Below are positions 57,129-64,000 of a stretch of DNA of 64,000 bases, piece by piece (position 1 is the first letter of the stretch; each line of letters opens with the position of its first letter). The position numbers and the translations under genes were made by a program. The stretch covers positions 1 through 64,000 of the forward strand of contig JAHLLM010000020.1 in NCBI GenBank assembly GCA_020444175.1. Direction: 5' to 3'. Below the pieces are notes generated by a model. The model made no database searches. It saw only the letters and a list, made by a program, of their open reading frames with translations, and was not told the DNA's origin. Origin of the DNA: Desulfobulbaceae bacterium. GTDB lineage: Bacteria; Desulfobacterota; Desulfobulbia; Desulfobulbales; SURF-16.

Positions 57129-57683
57129 TTAAACCTCCATGACCTCTTTTTCTTTTTCCACAAGTGTTGCGTCAATTTTTTTGATAAAGGCGTCGGTTTC
57201 TTTCTGCGCTTCATCCTGGAATTTAAAAAGATCGTCTTCGGAGATTTCCTTGTCCTTTTTCTGTTTTTTCAAAAGATCAATGGCGTCCCGGCGGCAGTTC
57301 CGGACGGCAACACGGTATTCTTCCCCTGTTTTTTTAACCTGTTTGACAAGTTCTTTACGGCGCTCTTCTGTAAGCTGGGGGATAGAAATACGGATCATTT
57401 TTCCATCGTTTGCCGGTGTCAGGCCGATATTGGCGGCAAGAATAGCCTTTTCAATAGCCGGCAGCACCTGGGGATCCCATGGTTGAATAACGATAAGCCT
57501 GCTTTCCGGAATGGTCAAAGATGCGACCTGGTTAAGGGGCATCTTTGAGCCGTAGGAATCAACCTTGACACCATCCAGAAGTGATAATGAGGCAACTCCC
57601 GTGCGGACCTTGGAAAGGTCGCGACGAAAGGCCTCCAGGCTTTTTTCCATTTTGTCGCTCATTGTTAACAAGATTTCACTCAT
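57129..57683 (-). CDS. frr: Ribosome recycling factor
   Basis: 184 residues from MSEILLTMSDKMEKSL. GGAG lies 8 bp upstream of 57683, so the 4-residue longer start is rejected. Features KVRTGVASLSLLDGVKVDSYGSKMPLNQVA and KEISEDDLFKFQDEAQKETD are typical. It overlaps the pyrH stop by 8 bp. Confidence 0.97.
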   Translation of the reverse strand: MSEILLTMSDKMEKSLEAFRRDLSKVRTGVASLSLLDGVKVDSYGSKMPLNQVASLTIPESRLIVIQPWDPQVLPAIEKAILAANIGLTPANDGKMIRISIPQLTEERRKELVKQVKKTGEEYRVAVRNCRRDAIDLLKKQKKDKEISEDDLFKFQDEAQKETDAFIKKIDATLVEKEKEVMEV

Positions 57684-58404
57684 TTTTATCTCCACTTATC
57701 AATGTGCCTATTTTCTCCCCGCAAATAGCTTTTTTGATGTTGCCGGGAATATTCATGTCAAAAACCAGTATTGTTTTGTCATTATCCATGGCCAGAGAAA
57801 TTGCTGCCGAGTCCATCACCTTTAAACGCCTTTTTAAGACTTCGTCAAAGTTGAGACTGTCAAATTTGACTGCATCGTCATGGGCAAGGGGATCTTTGTC
57901 ATAAACGCCGTCAACCCTTGTCGCTTTGCAGATAATGTCAGCGTTAATCTCCAGTCCTCGGAGTACTGCCGCTGTGTCAGTGGTAAAATAGGGATTTCCG
58001 GTGCCTGCGGCAAAAATAACAACTTTGCCGTGGGACAGATGCTTGAGGGCCATACGTCGGGAATAGGGTTCACAGACAGTTTCCATTGGAATGGCTGATA
58101 AAACCGTGGAAGGCGTTCCGTTCTGGTCCAGAATGTCATTAATTGCCAGGGCATTCATGACAGTGGCCAGCATACCCATATTGTCTGCGGCAGCACGGTC
58201 CATACCGGATGATGCTCCGGCAACACCGCGAAAGATATTGCCGGCACCGATAACGATGGCGACTTCGGAACCAAGTCCCCGCAGTTCCTTAATTTCATCG
58301 GCCACGTAGGAAAGAACTTCGTTGCTTATACCAAAAGCGGCGTCGCCCATGAGGGCTTCACCGCTTAACTTGAGGAGAACTCTTTTGTATTTGCCGGTAG
58401 CCAC
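57676..58404 (-). CDS. pyrH: UMP kinase
   Basis: 242 residues from a GTG start (MATGKYKRVLLKLSGEAL). Motifs VLLKLSGEALMGDAAFGI, VIGAGNIFRG, RAAADNMGMLATVMNALA, and TGNPYFTTDTAAVLRGLEI. It phosphorylates UMP, part of pyrimidine nucleotide synthesis. AAGGA is before the GTG. It overlaps frr by 8 bp. Confidence 0.97.
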   Translation of the reverse strand: MATGKYKRVLLKLSGEALMGDAAFGISNEVLSYVADEIKELRGLGSEVAIVIGAGNIFRGVAGASSGMDRAAADNMGMLATVMNALAINDILDQNGTPSTVLSAIPMETVCEPYSRRMALKHLSHGKVVIFAAGTGNPYFTTDTAAVLRGLEINADIICKATRVDGVYDKDPLAHDDAVKFDSLNFDEVLKRRLKVMDSAAISLAMDNDKTILVFDMNIPGNIKKAICGEKIGTLISGDKNE

Positions 58405-58429
58405 GTTACTTCATCCTTTTCATAAAATG

Positions 58430-58561
58430 AAATTTGACAGTCTTGAAAAAAGTTCTGAAACTGACCATCCGCCAACACAATATAAACAAGTTACCCACGT
58501 TCCGGTGGCGGTTGATCGGTTTTTTACCCTGAAGGGCATAAATGAGAAACCGTCAAATTTG
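58430..58561 (+). repeat. Repeat element D, copy 1 (132 bp)
   Basis: Starts AATTTGACAGTCTTG and ends AAACCGTCAAATTT, inverted ends of roughly 12 bp. It includes ACCCTGAAGGGCAT and AACAAG. A copy in reverse orientation lies at 63555-63683 and a truncated one at 31378. It occupies the tsf-pyrH gap. Confidence 0.82.
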
Positions 58562-58618
58562 TAAAATGTGCACGTTTTCCGTCAGCCCTGCTCACTTGGG
58601 TTGCACAAGCTTCCGGAT

Positions 58619-59212
58619 TTATGCGCCAACCTGGAAACGGGCAAATCGCTTGATGGAAATGTTCTCTCCAAGAGAGGCGATGATTTCGTTCAGAAGATCC
58701 TGAATGGAAAGATCGGGGTTTTTGACATATTTTTGTTCAAGCAGACAGATTTCCGAATAGAACTTGTCAATTTTACCGCTCACTATCTTTTCAACAATAT
58801 TTTCAGGTTTGCCTGAGTCAAGGGCCTGTTTTGTGTAGATCTCTGTTTCCCGTTTGATCAGATCGGCGGGAACCTCTTCACGGGTAAGTGAAACCGGATT
58901 TGCCGCAGCAATATGCATGGCAACGTTTCTGGCAAATTCAATAAAAGAGTCGGTCTTGGCAACAAAATCAGTCTCGCAGCCGACTTCCACCATAACACCG
59001 AGTTTGCCGCCTGCATGGATATATGTATCGACAACTCCCTCACTTGTGGCGCGGTCAGCTCTTTTGGCTGCTACTGCCAGACCTTTCTGACGAAGATAGT
59101 CAATAGATTTTTCCATGTCGCCATCATGTTCGACAAGTGCCTTTTTACAGTCCATCATACCCGCATTCGTTTTGTCGCGGAGCTCTTTGACCATTTGACT
59201 GGTAATTTTCAT
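58619..59212 (-). CDS. tsf: Elongation factor Ts (short type)
   Basis: 197 residues starting MKITSQMVKELRDKTNAGMMDCKKAL, the EF-Ts N-terminal motif, then DYLRQKGLAVAAKRADRATSEG and VEVGCETDFVAKTDSF. It is short against about 283 residues in E. coli, with one core subdomain, as in Thermus. It exchanges GDP on EF-Tu. AAGGAT before ATG. Confidence 0.97.
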   Translation of the reverse strand: MKITSQMVKELRDKTNAGMMDCKKALVEHDGDMEKSIDYLRQKGLAVAAKRADRATSEGVVDTYIHAGGKLGVMVEVGCETDFVAKTDSFIEFARNVAMHIAAANPVSLTREEVPADLIKRETEIYTKQALDSGKPENIVEKIVSGKIDKFYSEICLLEQKYVKNPDLSIQDLLNEIIASLGENISIKRFARFQVGA

Positions 59213-59371
59213 GGTATCATCCTTATTTGTGGCGGGGAAAACCCACCCTACGTGCCTTTTAAATCAAAGTAAAAAAATAAATCTCTTAAAAAAAGGAGCC
59301 ACAGTCATCATGCCATCTGCAAAAAAAATTCTATGCCGGAAATGAATTCTGTGGCCTTGTTTCTTATATTA

Positions 59372-60157
59372 TTATTCTGCAGCAGCTTGCGTATCAGCAG
59401 GGGCGGCTTCACCGCTTTCATTAGCGGCAGCCATGGCCTGGGCTATGGACTCATCTGTTTCAACAGCCTCACCACGTTTAGCCTTGCCGGCCAGAACAGC
59501 ATCCGCCATTTTAGAGGTAATCAGTTTGATGGAACGAATTGCATCATCGTTGCCGGGAATCAAGTAATCAAGACCATCCGGATCGCAGTTGGTGTCGGCA
59601 ATGGCAACAACCGGAATACCAAGGCGGTTGGCTTCGTCAATGGCAATATTTTCACGTTTGGGGTCAACGACAAAAATAACAGAGGGTAAACCTTTCATGT
59701 CCCTGATGCCACCAAGGTTGCGCTCCAGTTTTACCAGCTCTTTTTCCATGCCCAGAGCTTCTTTTTTCTTATAGCGACTGATTGAACCGTCTTCCACCAT
59801 GGACTGGATTGATTTCATGCGGTCTACGGATTTTTTGATTGTCTGGAAGTTTGTCAGCATGCCGCCGAGCCAGCGATGGTTGATGTAAAACATGCCACAA
59901 CGCTGCGCCTCTTCTTTAATGATGTCCTGGGCCTGACGTTTTGTTCCGACAAAAAGGATCGTGCCGCCTTTGGTAACAGCGTCAACAACATATTCATACG
60001 CTTTGTTGAAAAGGGGCAGAGTCTTATCAAGATTGATAATATAAATTTTGCTGCGGGCTCCAAAGATGTATGGTTTCATCTTTGGATTCCAGCGGCGGGT
60101 TTGGTGACCGAAGTGCATTCCGGCAACCAGCATTTCTTTCATTGTAATGTAAGCCAT
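59372..60157 (-). CDS. rpsB: 30S ribosomal protein S2
   Basis: 261 residues from [32 protein letters not shown] lies 9 bp upstream, excluding the 19-residue longer start. Motifs [45 protein letters not shown] and [28 protein letters not shown]. The C-terminal tail is Ala/Glu-rich. First gene of the nine-gene minus-strand block. Confidence 0.98.
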   Translation of the reverse strand: MAYITMKEMLVAGMHFGHQTRRWNPKMKPYIFGARSKIYIINLDKTLPLFNKAYEYVVDAVTKGGTILFVGTKRQAQDIIKEEAQRCGMFYINHRWLGGMLTNFQTIKKSVDRMKSIQSMVEDGSISRYKKKEALGMEKELVKLERNLGGIRDMKGLPSVIFVVDPKRENIAIDEANRLGIPVVAIADTNCDPDGLDYLIPGNDDAIRSIKLITSKMADAVLAGKAKRGEAVETDESIAQAMAAANESGEAAPADTQAAAE

Positions 60158-60593
60158 GATAAATCTCCTGTTTTGGTTAAACTTCCATCCCGTTTTCCCA
60201 ACCCGTATGGGCACCAGAGGGGTTTTTCAGGGATGTGTTTTGGGATACCCGTAAAAAAGGGTCTTTTTTATTGCTATCCGTTTCCTCGAAACCAAGTCTT
60301 TTACCATCCAATACTTTTTTTTGCAAGACGAATAGCTGAATGAATGGATAAAAAACTTGACACTGAAAGGAAAAATAAGCAGAGTAATTCCCCTTTATAG
60401 ACTTCCTGTTGCATGATGAATGTCGAACAGGTCATATTGCATATCGACGTGATGTCTTTTAATCGATTAATTTACTACTGCCCGTCCATAAATGGCCCTT
60501 TTACCCTATTTGTGGACAGACACGAACTACCAATTCATAATTGGACATTTCCTGTTCAACATTCGATATAAATTAAGTGGTGCACCGGTCATT
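60158..60593. other. Divergent promoter region between rpsB and the heptosyltransferase gene
   Basis: About 435 bp. Contains the minimal element C copy (60477-60523). The rpsB promoter and possible S2 autoregulatory leader should be on the minus strand here; I cannot resolve them. Confidence 0.5.
60477..60523. repeat. Repeat element C, minimal copy (47 bp, ends only)
   Basis: ACTGCCCGTCCATAAATGG and, after about 10 bases, CTATTTGTGGACAGACAC. These are the two inverted ends of element C with virtually no interior, in contrast to the 190-bp copy at 18633. Confidence 0.75.
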
Positions 60594-61628
60594 ATGAAAA
60601 AATCGTTAAGGGAGTTCCAGCCCCGAAAAATACTTGTCCGTTCGACAAACTGGATCGGCGATGCCATCATGACAACTCCGGCTGTCAGAACCATAAGAGA
60701 GAATTTCCCCACTGCGGAAATAACGCTTCTCGCCCAGCCCTGGGTGGCTGATGTCTTTGCTGCCGGCCCCCACGTTGATAAAATCATTCATTATCACAAG
60801 AAAACAAATCATAAGGGCATATCAGGTATGCTGCGCTTAAGCCGTGATTTGCGTAAAGAACATTTTGACATGGCAATTTTGCTGCAGAATGCCTTTGAGG
60901 CGGCCCTTATTGCAAAAATGGCCGGTATTCCCGTGCGGGCCGGCTATAAACGCGATGGGCGTTCTCTGCTTCTCACCCATGGGGTGAAAATACGGGATGA
61001 GATTCGCAAAAAACATCAGGTCTACTATTATCAGGCCTTGATGCGGGACCTTGGCCTTACCCCTGGAGCGGATGAGCTTTTCCTGCAACTGTCCGATGAA
61101 GATATGGCTTTTGCCCGGAAATTGAAACACGATTTGACCCCGGGGCCAGTACTTGGGATAAATCCCGGAGCGGCATTCGGACCCGCCAAATGCTGGCCTT
61201 CCGAAAGATATGGAGAGCTGGCAGCCCTTCTTCATAAAGAAAAAGGTGTTCAGGCACTGGTCTTCGGCACTGCGGCAGATCAGCAAACCATTGAGACAAT
61301 AACAGGTTCCGGGCCGGATTTTATTCATGGTCTGGCCGGCAAAACAACCCTTGCCCAGGCCATGGCTCTCATCTCTGTCTGTGATGCCTTTGTAACAAAC
61401 GATTCCGGACTCATGCATGTCGGTGCTGCCACCAAAACACCCATGGTGGCCATTTTCGGTTCCACTGATGCCGTGGCAACCGGGCCGTTTTCAGAGCAGG
61501 CCATGGTTTTGGAGAAAGACCTTGAGTGTCGGCCCTGTCTGAAAAAAGAATGTCCCAGAGGCTTTGAATGTATGCTGCATATTTCCGTTGAAGAAGTTGC
61601 AGAAGAAGTACGGAAGATATTGGATTAA
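60594..61628 (+). CDS. waaF: Lipopolysaccharide heptosyltransferase II-like (GT9)
   Basis: 344 residues from MKKSLREFQPRKILVRSTNWIGDAIMTTPAVRTIR, the GT9 N-terminal motif of WaaF. Then LLAQPWVADVF, FDMAILLQNAFEAALIAKMAGIPVRAGY, LGINPGAAFGPAKCWPSERYGELA and FVTNDSGLMHVGAATKTPMVAIFGSTD. It adds heptose to the inner core of LPS from ADP-heptose. The upstream 34 codons are excluded because they lie in the repeat region. It is 20 bp before gmhB, in the same operon. Confidence 0.92.
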   Translation: MKKSLREFQPRKILVRSTNWIGDAIMTTPAVRTIRENFPTAEITLLAQPWVADVFAAGPHVDKIIHYHKKTNHKGISGMLRLSRDLRKEHFDMAILLQNAFEAALIAKMAGIPVRAGYKRDGRSLLLTHGVKIRDEIRKKHQVYYYQALMRDLGLTPGADELFLQLSDEDMAFARKLKHDLTPGPVLGINPGAAFGPAKCWPSERYGELAALLHKEKGVQALVFGTAADQQTIETITGSGPDFIHGLAGKTTLAQAMALISVCDAFVTNDSGLMHVGAATKTPMVAIFGSTDAVATGPFSEQAMVLEKDLECRPCLKKECPRGFECMLHISVEEVAEEVRKILD

Positions 61629-61648
61629 AAAGTGTAAGGGTAATTATT

Positions 61649-62227
61649 ATGAAACCGGCAGTATTTCTGGATAGAGACGGCACTGTCAATGAGCAGATGG
61701 GCTACATCAATCATATTGATCGCTTTATTCTGTTGCCCGGAGTGGCAGCGGCCATTAAAAAACTAAACGACCGGGAAATCCCTGTTGTGGTTGTTACCAA
61801 TCAATCGGGTCTGGCCCGTGGATATTTCCCCGAATCCCTGCTTGGTGAGGTTCATCAGAAGATGGAGCAGCAGCTGGCTGAGGGAGGCGCCCATGTGGAC
61901 GGCATTTATATATGCCCCCACCATCCTGAAGCAAAGGAAGAAAAATTTCGTTTGAACTGCAATTGCCGGAAACCGAAAAACGGGCTTTTTGTTGATGCCG
62001 CAAAGGATCTGGGCATTGATTTGACTCGCTCCTATGTTGTCGGAGACCGTTGGTCAGACCTCAAAGCCGCCAATCAGTGCAGGGCCAAAGGAATACTTGT
62101 GCTCACAGGCTATGGCCGGGGGGATTATCTCTATATTGGGCCAGAGCAACAGGTTCAACCCCATTTCGTTGCCGAAGATCTCGTTGAGGCCGTTGACTGG
62201 ATACTGGCTGATTTAAACAACCGTTAA
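61649..62227 (+). CDS. gmhB: D-glycero-beta-D-manno-heptose 1,7-bisphosphate 7-phosphatase
   Basis: 192 residues. HAD motif FLDRDGTVNEQMGYI (nucleophile Asp), VVTNQSGLARGYF, the zinc-ligand segment YICPHHPEAKEEKFRLNCNCRKPKNGL, and VVGDRWSDLKAAN. It acts in ADP-heptose synthesis, matching the upstream heptosyltransferase. AAGGG before ATG. Repeat element A starts 5 bp after its stop. Confidence 0.95.
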   Translation: MKPAVFLDRDGTVNEQMGYINHIDRFILLPGVAAAIKKLNDREIPVVVVTNQSGLARGYFPESLLGEVHQKMEQQLAEGGAHVDGIYICPHHPEAKEEKFRLNCNCRKPKNGLFVDAAKDLGIDLTRSYVVGDRWSDLKAANQCRAKGILVLTGYGRGDYLYIGPEQQVQPHFVAEDLVEAVDWILADLNNR

Positions 62228-62232
62228 TTTTG

Positions 62233-62410
62233 TGTATCTATTCAGCGAGGGCTCGAAATGGGCCTCAACTCCAGGCGTAACTATTCAGATGTGCCTTAGA
62301 TTTGGACAAGCAGGCCTGCGAGGCAGGTAAGCGAGCTTGCGAGACTCCGATAGCCCGTCTATGTGAGCAGGCCTGATCGTTCGAAGATGAGGTGCAGCTG
62401 AATAGTTACA
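62233..62410 (+). repeat. Palindrome-ended repeat element A, copy 2 (178 bp)
   Basis: TGTATCTATTCAGC ... GCTGAATAGTTACA; nearly identical to 12154-12332 over its whole length and in the same orientation, about 50 kb apart. It includes mini-repeat copy f at 62326-62350. Confidence 0.88.
62326..62350 (+). repeat. 25-bp mini-repeat, copy f (inside element A copy 2)
   Basis: GGTAAGCGAGCTTGCGAG followed by ACTCCGA, identical to copy a. Confidence 0.85.
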
Positions 62411-62466
62411 ATTTTGTTAAATTGGCTGATTGGTTATATGGTTATACATTAACGGGGGGAGAAGAC

Positions 62467-63222
62467 ATGCAGAAAACGGTTTTTATCACCGGTGCTACTT
62501 CAGGGTTTGGTTTGGCTTGCGCCAGACGTTTTGCAGCAGAAGGGCAGCGTATAATTATTTGCGGTCGCCGTTCAGAGAGACTCGCTGCCCTTGAAGAGGA
62601 GTTGAAAGCTCTGGTGCCTGTTCTCAGCCTGATTCTGGATGTTCGTGACCGTCAGTCTGTGGCAGCGACCATTGCCGATCTTCCAACTGACTTTAATGAG
62701 GTGGATGTCCTGGTGAATAACGCAGGACTCGCCCTTGGACTGGAGCCGGCCCATCAGGCGAATCTGGATGACTGGGAAAACATGGTCGATACCAATATCA
62801 AGGGCCTGCTTTACTGTACCAGGCTTCTGCTGCCGGGTATGGTTGAGCGGGAAAAGGGGCATATCATCAATATTGGATCAGTCGCCGGCAACTGGCCCTA
62901 TCCCGGGGGGAATACATATGGCGCCACAAAGGCTTTTGTTCGCCAGTTTTCACTCAACCTGCGAGCGGATCTTATTGGTACTCCGATTCGGGTCACAAAT
63001 ATTGAACCCGGTATAGCGGATACGGAATTTTCAGTTGTTCGTTTTAAGGGAGATGAAGCAAAGGCCGCAAAAGTCTATGAGGGGACAAAAGCGCTGACAG
63101 CGGATGATATTGCCGATATTGTCGTGTGGGTGAATTCGGTTCCTGACCATGTCAATATCAATACCCTGGAAGTCATGCCGACCCTGCAGAGCTGGGGACC
63201 TTTCGCCATCCATCGGGAATAG
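62467..63222 (+). CDS. SDR-family NADP-dependent oxidoreductase (YdfG-like)
   Basis: 251 residues from MQKTVFITGATSGFG (TGxxxGxG cofactor motif), LVNNAGLALG (NNAG), INIGSVAGNWPYPGGNTYGATKAFVRQF (catalytic Ser-Tyr-x3-Lys) and RVTNIEPGIADTEFSVVRFKGDEAKAAKVYEG. It matches the YdfG-type 3-hydroxy-acid/serine dehydrogenases. GGGGGGAGAAGAC precedes ATG. The longer start upstream runs into repeat element A and is excluded. Confidence 0.93.
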   Translation: MQKTVFITGATSGFGLACARRFAAEGQRIIICGRRSERLAALEEELKALVPVLSLILDVRDRQSVAATIADLPTDFNEVDVLVNNAGLALGLEPAHQANLDDWENMVDTNIKGLLYCTRLLLPGMVEREKGHIINIGSVAGNWPYPGGNTYGATKAFVRQFSLNLRADLIGTPIRVTNIEPGIADTEFSVVRFKGDEAKAAKVYEGTKALTADDIADIVVWVNSVPDHVNINTLEVMPTLQSWGPFAIHRE

Positions 63223-63531
63223 CTATTTGAACTCAAAGACAACTTCGTTCTTTTTCTGCAGCTTGTATTGGCCGCGAGCCACCTCTTCAAGGTATGCCGG
63301 GTCATTCTGGATTCTGTCTATTTTTGTTCTGAGGAGCTGGTTTTCTTCCTGAAGGCGCTGATTCTCCGCTTTAACGAGATCGACCTGTTTTTTCAGCTCA
63401 CGGTATTTGAGTATTCCACTGGCTGAAAAAAGAAGCCAGCCCGTGAGAATACAGGTCGAAATAAGGCTTATGAAAAAAAATAACCTCTTTTCTCTCTGGT
63501 TTAATTTCCTGAATATTTTTAAAAGCCCCAT
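63223..63531 (-). CDS. ftsB: FtsB/DivIC-like septum initiator
   Basis: 102 residues from MGLLKIFRKLNQREKRLFFF; GGAG lies 5 bp upstream of 63531. One TM helix (RLFFFISLISTCILTGWLLFSAS) then a coiled coil (YRELKKQVDLVKAENQRLQEENQLLRTKIDRIQNDPAYLEEVARGQYKL). This is the FtsB/DivIC layout, a cell-division protein forming a complex with FtsL and FtsQ. Its stop is directly adjacent to the SDR stop (convergent). Confidence 0.88.
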   Translation of the reverse strand: MGLLKIFRKLNQREKRLFFFISLISTCILTGWLLFSASGILKYRELKKQVDLVKAENQRLQEENQLLRTKIDRIQNDPAYLEEVARGQYKLQKKNEVVFEFK

Positions 63532-63554
63532 ACCACTCCAACGTCTCACTTCGT

Positions 63555-63683
63555 ATTTGACGGTTTCGCATTGATGCCCTTCAGGGTAAAAAAAACGCTC
63601 TATTGCCGCCGTAACGTGTGCACCTTGTTGATATTACGTTAGCGGAAGGTCAGTTTTAGGACTTTTTGCGAGATTGTCGATAT
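63555..63683 (-). repeat. Repeat element D, copy 2 (reverse orientation)
   Basis: Reverse complement of 58430-58561 with about 25-30% differences; shares TTTGACGGTTTC, ATGCCCTTCAGGGTAAAAA, CTTGTTGATATT and GGTCAGTTTTAG. It lies between ftsB and the DUF523 gene. Confidence 0.82.
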
Positions 63684-63699
63684 TTCAAAGGAAAAAGAA

Positions 63700-64000
63700 A
63701 TGGTAATCCATAGCCGGCAAAAGGAAAAGACAAATTTCAGCAGGGAGCCAGGGCTTTATCTGGTAAGCACCTGCCTGCTTGGTTTAAGGACCAGATATGA
63801 CGGAAAGATAAAACCCTGTGCTTCCTGCCGGGAATTTCTGCGGGACAGGATATGGATTCCTTTTTGTCCGGAGCAGCTCGGGGGACTCCCGACCCCCCGT
63901 GCGGCAGCAGATATTAATGACGGAGACGGCTTTGATGTTCTTAACGGAAAAGCAAGGGTGATGACAAAGTCGGGACTTGATGTAACCGCCAATTTTATTG
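63700..64000 (+). CDS. DUF523-family protein (start only; runs past the window)
   Basis: About 100 residues are visible from ATG 63700 without a stop. Residues around LYLVSTCLLGLRTRYDGKIKPCASCREFL and IPFCPEQLGGLPTPRAAADI are the DUF523 N-terminal motifs. In many members the segment is CLLG-x-x-CRYDG, here CLLGLRTRYDG. The function of DUF523 is not established. AAGGAAAAAG is upstream. Partial. Confidence 0.88.
   Translation, partial: MVIHSRQKEKTNFSREPGLYLVSTCLLGLRTRYDGKIKPCASCREFLRDRIWIPFCPEQLGGLPTPRAAADINDGDGFDVLNGKARVMTKSGLDVTANFI

Noticed and set aside
12154-62410. CRISPR array or direct-repeat array
   Set aside because: Repeats are dispersed, differ in size and have inverted ends; no regularly spaced spacers.
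1-64000. tRNA or rRNA genes
   Set aside because: No cloverleaf or conserved rRNA sequence was recognised by eye in any gap; a tRNAscan-SE run would be the decisive check.

Overview
The window looks like a chromosomal segment of an anaerobic, respiring Gram-negative bacterium of the Desulfobacterota, most likely close to Desulfobulbales. This is inferred from gene content only: a DsrO/DsrP-like Fe-S/NrfD pair, four multiheme cytochromes c, an anaerobic double-cubane reductase with its activase, a sigma-54 activator, heptose-type LPS genes and an rpsB-tsf-pyrH-frr-uppS-cdsA-dxr-rseP-tsaB block. No rRNA, tRNA or CRISPR array was recognised.

Layout. Positions 1-3550 look like the tail of a chromosomal integron: two attC-like sites bracket a Fic-domain gene on the minus strand, a frameshifted IS200-like (RAYT) transposase beside a 196-bp palindromic element, and a YefM/RelE-type toxin-antitoxin pair. 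Positions 3.7-16.8 kb carry mixed housekeeping and signalling genes: a CPA2 antiporter, an envelope Tpx lacking its resolving cysteine, a CorA-like membrane protein, a solute-binding protein, a PAS protein, a dehydrogenase, a histidine kinase, a BFD-like Fe-S protein, a sigma-54 activator, a DUF4126 protein and an outer-membrane barrel. Positions 16.8-31.4 kb hold a kinase-like protein with a universal stress protein, a secreted protein behind a good sigma-54 promoter, a diguanylate cyclase, ArfB, an FKBP, an AbiE-type toxin-antitoxin pair and several small enzymes.

The centrepiece is a co-directional run of eight genes at 31.9-42.1 kb. It encodes a cytochrome with seven CxxCH motifs plus one CxCH, a tetraheme cytochrome, a Tat-exported lipoprotein with four [4Fe-4S] motifs, a NrfD/DsrP-like quinone-reactive membrane subunit, an HAO-like octaheme cytochrome, an unrecognised one-TM protein, an NHL beta-propeller and a 22-heme cytochrome built from four internal repeats. 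The four cytochromes carry 41 canonical heme motifs. The simplest reading is a menaquinol-to-periplasm (or cell-exterior) electron conduit. A large hybrid sensor kinase lies convergent to it.

Positions 46.0-48.4 kb carry the reductase/activase pair and a Cys-rich mini-protein. Positions 48.4-52.0 kb form a genomic scrapyard: an IS3 remnant, a broken IS91-like transposase, HigBA, and an addiction module whose toxin has an in-frame TGA. Positions 52.2-60.2 kb hold the conserved translation/lipid/isoprenoid block on the minus strand. Positions 60.6-64.0 kb carry heptosyltransferase, heptose-bisphosphate phosphatase, an SDR, FtsB and the start of a DUF523 gene.

The window is unusually rich in small non-coding repeats. 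There are at least five families of about 50-220 bp with inverted ends, plus a mini-repeat of about 25 bp that occurs six times, always inside another repeat or inside a dead transposase.
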